A stretch of 64,000 nt of DNA. It comes from Chitinophaga filiformis. Its GTDB lineage: Bacteria > Bacteroidota > Bacteroidia > Chitinophagales > Chitinophagaceae. A program made the translations under genes and the position numbers. The notes below the pieces were generated by a model that was not told where the DNA came from, searched no databases, and saw nothing but the letters and a program-made list of their open reading frames with translations. This document shows positions 45,692-53,682 of this stretch, one piece after another. Numbering within the stretch: the first letter of the stretch is position 1; the number at the start of each line of letters is the position of its first letter. The DNA lies in NCBI RefSeq assembly GCF_023100805.1, contig NZ_CP095855.1, forward strand, positions 3,451,001-3,515,000. The letters run 5' to 3'.

Positions 45692-45908
45692 TAAAGCGGT
45701 ATCAGGACGGTTGTATGATCCTAAAATAGGTTTACACCTTAAAAAGTGTAAAACATGCAAAATTCAAATAATCAGCACAAGGAGGGACGTAAAGGGCGTC
45801 TGTGAATGCAGTTATGGTATGGACAGTCATTTGGGATAAAGTCGTGGCCGATTATACAGCGGGGGATCAGAGGCGGCGCCAGGAGCAGTCCGCTCAGTGA
45901 TCAGTCAA

Positions 45909-45941
45909 AGCGTTATCAAAGCGGTATCAAAGCGGTATTAT
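45909..45941. repeat. Three 11-bp iteron-like repeats
   Basis: AGCGTTATCAA, AGCGGTATCAA and AGCGGTATTAT follow each other without gaps, the same unit found in the arms of the large inverted repeat about 220 bp to the left. Confidence 0.8.
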
Positions 45942-46083
45942 GTAACAGCGGAGCGTATATTCTTTGAGGCCGCGCATAAGTAGCAAGGGTTTCAGATGGG
46001 AATCGCTGGCCTTAGTTCTTTGAGGCATGCTGATACGATTGACAGGGGTTTCATACATATCCAACAGCCCGTACGATTCCCAA

Positions 46084-46258
46084 AGCCTGATAGCACGCGG
46101 CTTCAAAAAACTACAGCCAGTGATCCCATACTGAAACCTGGCTACTTAGCGCAAGTAATAAGACTTCCAGAATAAGCCTTCAATGTATATCCGGGGCAGA
46201 AAGCCCGATAGCACGCTTCAAAGCTATATTGAAACCAGGCTACTTAGCGCAAATGATA
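46084..46258. repeat. Pair of degenerate ~100-bp direct repeats
   Basis: AGCCTGATAGCACGC at 46084 recurs as AGCCCGATAGCACGC at 46202, and TGAAACCTGGCTACTTAGCG at 46132 recurs with one change at 46230. An indel of about 20 bases separates the copies. No gene is recognisable. Confidence 0.7.
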
Positions 46259-46454
46259 AAACTATATCCGGGCAGAATATATCAGCGTTTCATAACATTT
46301 GCTGCGATTTCCGAATGCACGTCGCTGCAGTTCGTCCCCTCATTTTTGCGTTTTGTACACATGATTTTGCGTCTCGTACACATGCTTCAAAAGCGCTTTG
46401 GAATCTTTCCTAACATTGCATTGCGCCAAAAGCTCTTTGACATATGGATAGATG

Positions 46455-47036
46455 CTATACCTCGCTCAGGTGTGCTGTACAATTGTACAGTTCACATTCC
46501 CAGCGGCCTTCATTTACTGTAAAACGCGTAACGGAGGTGTTTTTAAGGTTTGACTCCTGTACAAGGGTAGGTGCGAGTCTGCGTAGAAGATGGCGGATAA
46601 AGGAGCCATGGCTTACGAGGAGAATATGTTTTCCGGCATGTTCTTTCAGCAGCTCATCCAGGAAGCCAAGGCCACGGTTCAGTACTGACTGTTCCGTTTC
46701 CATGCCCAGCTCCAGCTGTCGCCAGCCTGCGCCCCAGCGGGCGATCCTGTCGGCTTCTGTAGTGCCTTCGGTCTGGCCGCCGGATACTTCCATCAGGCGC
46801 CGGTCCTGGCGTACATCGGTGATACCCAGCCCGGCAGCGATGATCTCGCCGGTTTGCCGTGCGCGCGACAGCTGACTGGTGTAGATCAGGTCCCAATGTT
46901 CGTCAGACAGGCGGATAGCCAGTTTGCGGGCTTGTTCAAGTCCTTCGGTGTCCAGGGGAATGTCTGTGCTGCCCTGCATTTTTCCTTCTTTATTCCATGC
47001 AGTACTTCCGTGGCGGATCAGGGCTATACGTGTCAT
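46455..47036 (-). CDS. Histidine phosphatase family protein (phosphoglycerate mutase-like)
   Basis: About 193 residues from the ATG at 47036 (MTRIALIRHGSTAWNKEGKM); the frame stays open to 47099, but the RHG motif normally lies within the first ten residues, so the inner start is chosen. RHG with the phospho-acceptor histidine, TSQLSRARQTGEII and LLVSHGSFIRHLL near the C-terminus complete the active site. The family includes cobalamin-pathway CobC-like phosphatases, broad phosphatases and mutases; the exact substrate is uncertain. It is the last gene of a leftward operon that includes the second two-component system, 59 bases behind the response regulator. Confidence 0.92.
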   Translation of the reverse strand: MTRIALIRHGSTAWNKEGKMQGSTDIPLDTEGLEQARKLAIRLSDEHWDLIYTSQLSRARQTGEIIAAGLGITDVRQDRRLMEVSGGQTEGTTEADRIARWGAGWRQLELGMETEQSVLNRGLGFLDELLKEHAGKHILLVSHGSFIRHLLRRLAPTLVQESNLKNTSVTRFTVNEGRWECELYNCTAHLSEV

Positions 47037-47095
47037 AGGCACCCTTATCTGTTGGTTGCCGCAAATATACGCACAGATTGCCAGTAATGAAAGCT

Positions 47096-47764
47096 TCAAA
47101 GCAATTCAGCCTCGCTGATCAGATTGTTTTTCAATGCAAATACCACTACGCCGGCTGTATTTTTTACATTCATTTTTTCCAGTATGCGGGTACGGTGCCC
47201 CTCTACCGTGCGTTTGCTCAGGAAGATCTTTTCACCTATTTCCTGGGCGGTAAACTGCTGGCAGATAAGGCGGATGATCTCTTTTTCACGGTCGGTAAAG
47301 GTAACAGGAGCATTGTCGCGCGAGGGGTTAAAACGGCTTCTGACGATCATGGAAGCCAGTTTGGCGGATGTCTGTTTGCAGTAGAAGATGTTATCCTCAT
47401 ACACGCTGTTGATAGCCTCAATGATCTCGTGCTTGTCGGCATTCTTCAACAGGTAGCCTTTGGCGCCTGCTTCCAGCATTTCCACGATCAGTTCTTCCTC
47501 ATCGAACATCGAGAGGGCGATGATCCTGATATGGGGTAATCGCTGCAGGAGGGTACGGGTGGCCGTAATGCCATCCATCAGCGGCATTTTCAGATCGGTC
47601 ATGACCACATCAGCTTCGACCGTTTCAAGTAGTTCAAGTAATTCCCTGCCATTGTTGGCCTGTCCCACAAGGGTAATGTCAGGTTGCCTCGAAAGCATTA
47701 GTGCGAGTCCATCACGGAAAATCTCATGATCGTCAGCTATCACTAATCGGATGTCGTGATTCAT
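47096..47764 (-). CDS. NarL/FixJ-type response regulator
   Basis: A 222-residue response regulator with receiver (ADDHEIF; phospho-acceptor Asp57 in VVMTDLKMP; LLKNADKHE) and LuxR-type helix-turn-helix (TDREKEIIRLICQQFTAQEI, IFLSKRTVEGHRTRILEKM). The histidine kinase gene ends 61 bases upstream on the same strand, so it is the cognate partner. Confidence 0.96.
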   Translation of the reverse strand: MNHDIRLVIADDHEIFRDGLALMLSRQPDITLVGQANNGRELLELLETVEADVVMTDLKMPLMDGITATRTLLQRLPHIRIIALSMFDEEELIVEMLEAGAKGYLLKNADKHEIIEAINSVYEDNIFYCKQTSAKLASMIVRSRFNPSRDNAPVTFTDREKEIIRLICQQFTAQEIGEKIFLSKRTVEGHRTRILEKMNVKNTAGVVVFALKNNLISEAELL

Positions 47765-47825
47765 TTGAATGTAAGAATTGGGGTACGAGTTGTCTCTCTG
47801 AGAGATCAGTGCATGTAAAGTTACA

Positions 47826-48566
47826 CTATCCCACGGGAATTTTTACGAAATAGTTGGTACCCTGACCAGGTGCCGAGTCAATAGATAATGATCCACCTAA
47901 AATATCGGTGCGGATGGCCAGGCTTTTCATGCCTAGTCCGGACGATTCCGTCCTGGCTTTTTTAACATCAAATCCGATCCCGTTCTCCCTGACCAGTACC
48001 AGGTAGAAACCCTGCTCCCGGGTCAGTGCGATCTGCAGCTGTGTGGCTTTTGCATGCTTCAGCGTGTTGTGAGTGATCTCCTGGATGATGCGGAAGATAT
48101 GGATCTCTTTTTCCGGTGGAATATTTATCTGTCCCGAGGTGTGAAATTTGATTTCCAGGGGCTGCTTATCGGATAATTGTCTGATGAATTCATGCAGTGC
48201 TTCCGTCAGGCCTTTGCGCTCCAGGGTGGCAGGCAGGAGATTGTGGGAGATCTGCCGGAGGCCGCGGATCACTTCATCGATGTAACCGGACGATTTCGCA
48301 ATGACCTGCTGGTCCCGCTCATCGGCTACGACAATACTGTGAATGTTCAGTTTGATGGTAGACAGCAGGGGCCCCATACTGTCGTGCAGGTCTGCCGCAA
48401 TCCTTTTCCGTTCATTCTCCAGGATGGTGATCTCGGCTGTAATACGCTCCCGCTGCAACTGTATATAACGGCGGTGATACAATACGATAGATACCACGAA
48501 GAATAGGATGATCACAGCTATGAGCACTGAAATAAATATCGTGATATAGAATATTTTATCGTCCAT
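47826..48566 (-). CDS. Sensor histidine kinase (HisKA_3 type)
   Basis: A 246-residue kinase with a single N-terminal membrane helix (about 6-30), a coiled-coil linker, the HisKA_3 box ERKRIAADLHDSMGPLLSTI with phospho-His61, and an HATPase_c domain (VRENGIGFDV, SGLGMKSLAIRTDILGG, GQGTNYFVKIP). There is almost no periplasmic loop, so sensing may depend on the membrane protein encoded directly upstream. The gene starts 37 bases after that gene's stop. Confidence 0.95.
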   Translation of the reverse strand: MDDKIFYITIFISVLIAVIILFFVVSIVLYHRRYIQLQRERITAEITILENERKRIAADLHDSMGPLLSTIKLNIHSIVVADERDQQVIAKSSGYIDEVIRGLRQISHNLLPATLERKGLTEALHEFIRQLSDKQPLEIKFHTSGQINIPPEKEIHIFRIIQEITHNTLKHAKATQLQIALTREQGFYLVLVRENGIGFDVKKARTESSGLGMKSLAIRTDILGGSLSIDSAPGQGTNYFVKIPVG

Positions 48567-48603
48567 GGGGCATTATCATTTTGAGGCATCAGGTGCCGGC
48601 ATG

Positions 48604-49266
48604 CTATGCATCAAAATGTTTGTTAAAGTAGTAGGATGATTTAACAGGTATGCATAGAACTGCTATAGCATAGATCAAATTTACAAAAGCGTTGATATAA
48701 TTAAACATAAAAATAACCCGTAAGGACAATACCGTGTCCGACCCGATGAACATAGACGCTTCATAGATGATCTGGTAAATGAAAATAATGATAAACCCCA
48801 GGCAGACAAGGAAACGGGCATTCCTGAAGAGCGACTTATTATCTTTTACGATCAGGTAGTTGATCTCGTTGATGCTGAGCAGCACGGTTACGAAAGCATA
48901 GGTGACGCGGAAATAGGGACTGAAGGTTTCGATCTTGTTGAAGATGATATTTTCTGTGATCCATACGGCGGCAAACCCGAATAACAATCCGATAAAAAGC
49001 AGTCGCTTTCGTTTCAGCGTTCCCCATACGAAGAACTGGTACACGATGACAATAGACTCGGCCAATCCGTATAGGTTCAAAGGAACAGCATTGCTGGTTT
49101 GCATTACGCTGATACAAATGAAGCTGATCGTCTCAGAAAGGAACGCCAGTGAGAGCAGTAGGAGAAAGGGCTGAAAGCTTGCAACGGTCCTGTTGAAGCG
49201 TATCAGCCCTATCACCAGAGGAATAATAACGAGCTGGCTTACGAGAAAAGCACCTAAATTATTCAT
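48604..49266 (-). CDS. Polytopic membrane protein, possible sensor partner of the kinase
   Basis: A 220-residue protein with about six to seven hydrophobic segments (about 5-22, 32-55, 67-82, 90-108, 123-138, 155-175, 190-208). I do not recognise a named family. The number of membrane segments resembles small 7TM receptor-like proteins that sit beside histidine kinases with minimal membrane parts. It lies between a lipoprotein gene and the kinase gene in one operon, so a sensory or signal-relay role is a reasonable guess but only from context. Confidence 0.7.
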   Translation of the reverse strand: MNNLGAFLVSQLVIIPLVIGLIRFNRTVASFQPFLLLLSLAFLSETISFICISVMQTSNAVPLNLYGLAESIVIVYQFFVWGTLKRKRLLFIGLLFGFAAVWITENIIFNKIETFSPYFRVTYAFVTVLLSINEINYLIVKDNKSLFRNARFLVCLGFIIIFIYQIIYEASMFIGSDTVLSLRVIFMFNYINAFVNLIYAIAVLCIPVKSSYYFNKHFDA

Positions 49267-49290
49267 CAGGAACGGGATGAGAAACAGTAA

Positions 49291-49800
49291 TTATAATACG
49301 GCTTTGCAGAGTGGCGGACAGCGCTGGCCGCTTTCCATCGCCTGCTCCTGGGTGCCCGCTTTAGCTGGTTGTACGCCTGGTATATTGGCCGCCTTTTCAC
49401 GCGATACCAGTGTTGTAAGGATATCGGCTCCGGAAGAATCGACCGGGAGTAATACCATCCTTACCTGTCCTTTTTCATCCCTGCCCATGTAAATACGGAG
49501 TCCCTGTGCGCCTTTGGCATTGAGGATGGCAGCGATGGCATGGCGGTTGAAAGTCTCTCCCTCGGGGATATTAAATGCACTATCAAGATAGTTGCCGGGT
49601 AATTTGCTCTGGAGTTCTTTTCTTCCGGCAAGGAAACCCTGACGCAGGCGGCGCGCTTCATCGATCGGGATCACATGTTCGAATGCCCGGGTTTTATCGA
49701 GCGGAATGTCTCTCTGCTCCTCATGATGGGGGGTACATTTTGTAAATGCTGCAAGGAGAACGGCAGCAGAAAAGAAACGTAGAAAATTACGATGCTTCAT
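49291..49800 (-). CDS. Lipoprotein of unknown function
   Basis: A 169-residue protein with a lipoprotein-like signal ending AAFTKCTPHH (Cys around 22). The mature part has helical RRLRQGFLAGRKELQSKLPG and an alpha/beta region (GLRIYMGRDEKGQVRMVLLPVDSSGADIL); the C-terminus carries two cysteines in GQRCPPLCKAVL. No family is recognised. It is the first gene of the leftward operon lipoprotein, membrane protein, kinase, regulator, phosphatase, so it could be a cell-surface input for that system. Confidence 0.7.
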   Translation of the reverse strand: MKHRNFLRFFSAAVLLAAFTKCTPHHEEQRDIPLDKTRAFEHVIPIDEARRLRQGFLAGRKELQSKLPGNYLDSAFNIPEGETFNRHAIAAILNAKGAQGLRIYMGRDEKGQVRMVLLPVDSSGADILTTLVSREKAANIPGVQPAKAGTQEQAMESGQRCPPLCKAVL

Positions 49801-50082
49801 AAATAGCGGTTTTATGATGATTGAATATGTAAGCTACCAGATAACACCTTGAATGGGCCGGGTAGAAATGCTGAAAATAAAACGTATAAATACCTGATAT
49901 ATACTCGTGCTCGTGACAGTGCGTGAAATCATCGTGATGTAATGGGGTATCGTTAGTGGGGCTAAAGATAATTAAAAAAACATAGCACCGGAACCGGGCC
50001 AGAATATTGAAAAAATTATAATATCTGGTACTTATATAAGTAGTGGCGCGGCGTTATTTTTGCGCTCCTTTTTACATTGACA

Positions 50083-50691
50083 ATGAAAAAAACATCAGGG
50101 TTCAGTCCTGAGCAGCAACTGACCTCGCTTGATGCGCGGTTGTTATTATCCTTACAAAGGCTCAGCGACATGCTAAAAGCTATCCAGTGGGAACAGGCAA
50201 GGATCCTGGGAATCACCCCTTTACAGTTACAGATATTGCTTTTCACCGGTCATCATACGGCGGCAGTCAATAAAGTAGCATACATTGCTATGGAACTGCA
50301 ACTCAGCCGTCCTACCGTCAGCGATGCTGCTGCAGCGTTGGTCAGCAAAGGACTGCTGCGCATTGAAGACGACCTGAGAGACAGGCGTAGTTATTCTTTC
50401 CTCCTTACAGACAACGGTCTCGAAGTGCTGGAACAGGCTGAAAAGTATACAGCAGACCTGTACGCTATTGTAGGGAAAAGACCCCTGCGGGAGAAAATGA
50501 ACCTGTACCAGTCCGTCTTTACGATCGTTGCGGGATTAAGTAATGACAAAGGCGGAATGCAGCGTACGTGCTACAATTGCGCCCATTATGAAGGGAACAA
50601 AAAAAGACAGCATGGATGCGGCCTGCTTCAGAAAAAACTGGCGTCAGCAGAATTGCAGATAGATTGTATGTATCATTCTACGCTGTCGTAG
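50083..50691 (+). CDS. MarR family regulator with C-terminal four-cysteine motif
   Basis: A 202-residue protein from the ATG at 50083 (a TTG six bases upstream is possible). Residues 15-130 form a MarR winged helix (WEQARILGITPLQLQILLF, LSRPTVSDAAAALVSKGLL, DRRSYSFLLTDNG). The last 45 residues have Cys163, Cys166, Cys179 and Cys195 in a C-x2-C-x12-C-x15-C spacing (TCYNCAHYE, HGCGLLQK, IDCMYH), probably binding zinc or an iron-sulfur cluster. That suggests redox or metal responsiveness. It is divergent from the lipoprotein-kinase operon and may control it. Confidence 0.85.
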   Translation: MKKTSGFSPEQQLTSLDARLLLSLQRLSDMLKAIQWEQARILGITPLQLQILLFTGHHTAAVNKVAYIAMELQLSRPTVSDAAAALVSKGLLRIEDDLRDRRSYSFLLTDNGLEVLEQAEKYTADLYAIVGKRPLREKMNLYQSVFTIVAGLSNDKGGMQRTCYNCAHYEGNKKRQHGCGLLQKKLASAELQIDCMYHSTLS

Positions 50692-50747
50692 CGTTTCCAT
50701 CACGATGCCGTCATGATTCCCATCATGATTCTATCGCTTTCCCAATT

Positions 50748-50797
50748 CCCCGGGTTATCACCCGGGTCTACAAACACGGGCACTCCTGACGGAGTGC
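50748..50797. repeat. REP-like two-palindrome element (reverse orientation)
   Basis: CCCGGGTTATCACCCGGG, then CTACAAACACGGGCACTCC and a GGAGTGC hairpin arm: the reverse complement of the element at 8305. It lies between the convergent MarR and MocR-like genes and may help terminate both. Confidence 0.7.
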
Positions 50798-50888
50798 ATA
50801 GCACCTGACGGTCAATTAAATCCGATAACAGTCCGGTCAATGGCTTATAAACAGATGCTATACCATATTAATATCTGATAGCGGATGT

Positions 50889-52346
50889 TTATAATTGTTG
50901 TATCACCTTTGCCAGTTTTCCCAGCCCTTTAATGATCAGTGGTTCTTCGAGCGATGCATAGCCGAGTCGTAGGCCTGGTGCGCTATTGTAATGTGGTGTA
51001 TAGTAGCTCAGGGGATTGACCAGGTTCATGCCGGCCGATTGTACCTTGCGGAGCAGTTGTGCTGCTTCCACCTCTTTGTGTAACTGCAGCCAGATGGCGA
51101 GTCCTCCCTGTGGGCGCGAGTAATGCGCCTGTCCGGCAAAGATGGAATGTATGATACTGTTTGCCAGTTCCAGTCTTTTCATATATACGTAACGGGTATT
51201 GTGTATATGCCTGCGGATGTCGCCAGCGGCCATGAGATTGGCAACGGCCTGTTGCAATACAGGATCGCCTTCATGGTTCACAATACTACGGTATGCCGAC
51301 AGGGAGTTGATAAAGGCCGCCGGTCCGCATACAAAGCTGATGGGTAGAGTATGCATGACCGATCCGAGGTAGATCACATTGTCTGCATGCTCCATACCCG
51401 CCAGGGGAATATGATGTGAGTGGAAGTGGTACTCGTGGTCATAATCATCCTCAATGATCACAAAGTTGTATTGTTTGCTCAATGCCAGTAACTGCATCCG
51501 CTTTTCTACGGAGAGGGTAGTGGTGGTTGGGTACTGGTGATGTGGCGTGATGTACAGCGCTTTTAAACGTGTAGTACGACAGCTGGCCTCCAGTTGCTCA
51601 ATATTGATCCCGTACTGATCGGAAGGAATGTAATGTAGTTGTGCGCCGGCTATCTTAAAAGCATGCCATGCGGGCTGATATCCCGGATGTTCAACGGCAA
51701 CATGATCTCCCGGCAACAACAAGGTTTGAGCGGTCAGGTATAAAGCCATCTGCATGCCGTGGGTAATGCAGATATTTTCCGTAGTAACTGCCAGTCCGCG
51801 GTCGTTGTTCAGCATTGTATTTACTTCCTGTAACAGCAGTTCATTTCCTCTTTCGGTGATGTTGCTGAATATCTGCCGCTGATTTTCCTGCTGGAACAAT
51901 CGCCGGCATTCCCGGCTGATCTCAGCAACAGGGATGAGGTTCAGGTCTGGCCTGCCATCATCAAATATGATATCGTAATTACCGGGGGGATTGGATGAAG
52001 AAAGGGAGATGTTCACATGACGGAAAGGGATATGCAAAGAGGGTTTCGGAGGAGCTTCCTGTCCGGGTGGCCCTTTCTGGCCTGCCGGCATACTGTCGCT
52101 CACCCGGGTACCGCTCTTATATTGAGAGGTCAGCCACCCGGCGGCGGTCAGCTGCTCGTATGCAAGAATAACGGTATTCCTGTTCACTTTCAGTTGCTGG
52201 GCCAACACGCGTGAGCCCGGTAGTAATGCCCCGGGAAGCAGCCTTCCACGCATTATTTCATTAATGATATATGCTTTGATCTGTTGGTATATTGGCTCTT
52301 TGCTGTTAAACGACAGCTGGATCTGCACGTGTCTGTAACTCTTCAT
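50889..52346 (-). CDS. MocR-like GntR/aminotransferase regulator lacking the PLP lysine
   Basis: A 485-residue protein from the ATG at 52346. An N-terminal GntR winged helix (PIYQQIKAYIINEIMRGRLLPGALLPGSRVLAQQLKVNRN) is joined by a linker to a fold-type I aminotransferase domain. PLP-binding features are partly kept (ITHGMQMAL, VIIEDDYDHEY, LRLGYASL), but the position of the Schiff-base lysine in the usual GSFSK-TL motif is His332 in YLGSVMHTLP, so it probably cannot form an internal aldimine. It may sense a ligand without covalent PLP or have lost cofactor control. The neighbouring genes give no clear target. Confidence 0.88.
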   Translation of the reverse strand: MKSYRHVQIQLSFNSKEPIYQQIKAYIINEIMRGRLLPGALLPGSRVLAQQLKVNRNTVILAYEQLTAAGWLTSQYKSGTRVSDSMPAGQKGPPGQEAPPKPSLHIPFRHVNISLSSSNPPGNYDIIFDDGRPDLNLIPVAEISRECRRLFQQENQRQIFSNITERGNELLLQEVNTMLNNDRGLAVTTENICITHGMQMALYLTAQTLLLPGDHVAVEHPGYQPAWHAFKIAGAQLHYIPSDQYGINIEQLEASCRTTRLKALYITPHHQYPTTTTLSVEKRMQLLALSKQYNFVIIEDDYDHEYHFHSHHIPLAGMEHADNVIYLGSVMHTLPISFVCGPAAFINSLSAYRSIVNHEGDPVLQQAVANLMAAGDIRRHIHNTRYVYMKRLELANSIIHSIFAGQAHYSRPQGGLAIWLQLHKEVEAAQLLRKVQSAGMNLVNPLSYYTPHYNSAPGLRLGYASLEEPLIIKGLGKLAKVIQQL

Positions 52347-52497
52347 AGCTGGCAATAAGGTATCTTGTCATATACGCAGGGGGGACGGTGCACGGTTGTT
52401 AATTTTTGTTAATGGAAAAAAATAATTATAAGTATGAGCCCGCTGGGAGAGACCGGCTAATTTTTCGCAGACATTGAAAAATATCTATTTTTACAGA

Positions 52498-52767
52498 ATG
52501 GATGCAGTTACGATAGAGAAAGCAGCAAATGCAATAGCTGATAAGCACCGGTTATCCATTATACTGGCAGCGTCCCGGCAATCAGCCATTCAGTGCTGTG
52601 AAATTACAGAACTTACAGGTTTGTCTCAACCCACTGTGTCTCATCATATTAAGATCCTGGTAGACAGTGGACTACTCATATATGATAAGACCGGCCGGAA
52701 CGTTCAGTTAACCATTAACAAGGAGATGATGAAGTTCCTTTCTTCCTTTTTCGGACAGTTAAGCTGA
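52498..52767 (+). CDS. Small ArsR-like winged-helix regulator
   Basis: An 89-residue protein from the ATG at 52498 (a TTG frame extends eight codons upstream). The ArsR-type winged helix is evident: NAIADKHRLSIILAASRQ, CCEITELTGLSQPTVSHHIKILVDSGLL and the wing DKTGRNVQLTINKEMM. The usual metal-site cysteine pair of ArsR (ELCVC-type) appears as CCEI at about 33-36, so metal sensing is possible but not certain. It stands alone between divergent MocR and the TetR operon. Confidence 0.85.
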   Translation: MDAVTIEKAANAIADKHRLSIILAASRQSAIQCCEITELTGLSQPTVSHHIKILVDSGLLIYDKTGRNVQLTINKEMMKFLSSFFGQLS

Positions 52768-52957
52768 TTATTACTGAGGGTTTCTTCCGCGGGTAACCTC
52801 TTTACTATTATCAGAATAGTGTAAGCGATTATCATGCTAAATGTATGATTATCTATTTTTGATAGTACATAAGGTATTGATTTTGAATTGAGCCGGGAAG
52901 GAAAAATCATCTACCCTGCTGACATATTCCCCTAAATTTAGATGAACACAGATTTTA

Positions 52958-52989
52958 TTTGGTAGATTAATTACCAGCTTCTATCTTTG
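52958..52989 (+). promoter_or_regulatory. Promoter of the tetR gene
   Basis: A -33 box TTTG (52958-52961) and a -7 box TATCTTTG (52982-52989) separated by 20 bases fit the Bacteroidota housekeeping promoter. The palindromic operator at 52991 begins two bases after the -7 box, placing it over the transcription start. Confidence 0.75.
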
Positions 52990-52990
52990 T

Positions 52991-53006
52991 TTAACCAAAT
53001 GGTTAA
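52991..53006. promoter_or_regulatory. TetR operator O1
   Basis: TTAACCAAATGGTTAA, a perfect inverted repeat of TTAACCA around two bases, lies directly after the -7 box of tetR. The same sequence with a changed centre occurs at 53651, before tolC. Confidence 0.85.
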
Positions 53007-53020
53007 ATCAAGTAGTTTAG

Positions 53021-53629
53021 ATGGCACAAGAAAGAAATACCGAGGAATTGATCATAGAAGCAGCCAAGAAGATCTTTGTAAAACGTGGTCTGGCCGGCGC
53101 ACGTATGCAGGACATTGCAGATGAAGCAGGCATTAATAAAGCCATGTTGCACTATTACTACCGGAATAAGGAGAAACTGTTTGAAATAGTATTTAATGAA
53201 GCATTCTCAAAGGTAATTGGCAGGTTGGGCAATATCCTGAACCAGCCGATGCCACTGGAAGAGAAGATCAGGACACTGGTAGAGCATTATATCACTAATA
53301 TTGCTGAAACGCCGTATCTGCCCATCTTTGTATTGAATGAGATCAACCAGCAACCGGAGATGATAGTGAAGAGGATCAGCTCGCAGCCTGCATTTCCCGA
53401 CATTATGCTCTTTATGAAAGACATCGTCGAAGCGGGCAAAAAAGGGATCATCAAAGAGGTCAGCCCGGTGCAGTTATTCCTGAACATCGTATCCATGTGC
53501 ATTTTTCCTTTTGTGGCCAGACCACTGATACAGGGCGTTTTCCTGCAGGACAATGTACAGTTTGATATGCTGATAGAAGAACGTAAAAAACTGGTGGGAG
53601 ATGTCATTATCTCCTGGTTAAAGCCTTAA
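53021..53629 (+). CDS. TetR/AcrR family repressor of the efflux operon
   Basis: A 202-residue TetR-family repressor. The N-terminal helix-turn-helix is IIEAAKKIFVKRGLAGARMQDIADEAGINKAMLHYYYRNKEKLF in the usual form (about 10-53); the C-terminal ligand domain is variable. The gene is preceded by one copy of a 16-bp operator and followed by another ahead of tolC, so it probably represses both itself and the TolC-HlyD-ABC operon until a toxic ligand binds. The arrangement resembles the E. coli ybiH (cecR)-ybhGFSR locus. Confidence 0.93.
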   Translation: MAQERNTEELIIEAAKKIFVKRGLAGARMQDIADEAGINKAMLHYYYRNKEKLFEIVFNEAFSKVIGRLGNILNQPMPLEEKIRTLVEHYITNIAETPYLPIFVLNEINQQPEMIVKRISSQPAFPDIMLFMKDIVEAGKKGIIKEVSPVQLFLNIVSMCIFPFVARPLIQGVFLQDNVQFDMLIEERKKLVGDVIISWLKP

Positions 53630-53640
53630 GGGCTTTTTTT
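53621..53640 (+). terminator. Short terminator overlapping the tetR stop
   Basis: AAGCC pairs with GGCTT around a loop that contains the stop codon, followed by seven further T residues. The stem is short, so some read-through into tolC is likely. Confidence 0.6.
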
Positions 53641-53650
53641 TGAACTGTAA

Positions 53651-53666
53651 TTAACCAAGTGGTTAA
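53651..53666. promoter_or_regulatory. TetR operator O2
   Basis: TTAACCAAGTGGTTAA, identical to O1 except for its central base pair, 17 bases before the tolC start. A TTTG at 53639-53642 could serve as -33 box, which would put the operator between -33 and -7. Confidence 0.85.
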
Positions 53667-53682
53667 AATAAATAGTTAGCAA

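Larger units (their letters stand above)
44831..46454. other. 1.6 kb gene-free, repeat-rich region
   Basis: No reading frame in this stretch looks like a protein gene. It holds a diverged copy of the 150-nt hairpin element (45071-45220), several loose repeats of about 30 bp around CTGTAAAG-TTATACTGAA (about 45396-45475), a large perfect inverted repeat (45606-45691), 11-bp iteron-like repeats (45909-45941) and a pair of degenerate direct repeats (46084-46258). It separates the two kinase/regulator operons and could be a site where mobile elements decayed. Confidence 0.6.

Noticed and set aside
45601..45941. Chromosomal replication origin
   Set aside because: The iteron-like units and palindrome suggested it, but there is no dnaA, no DnaA-box pattern and no Rep gene nearby.
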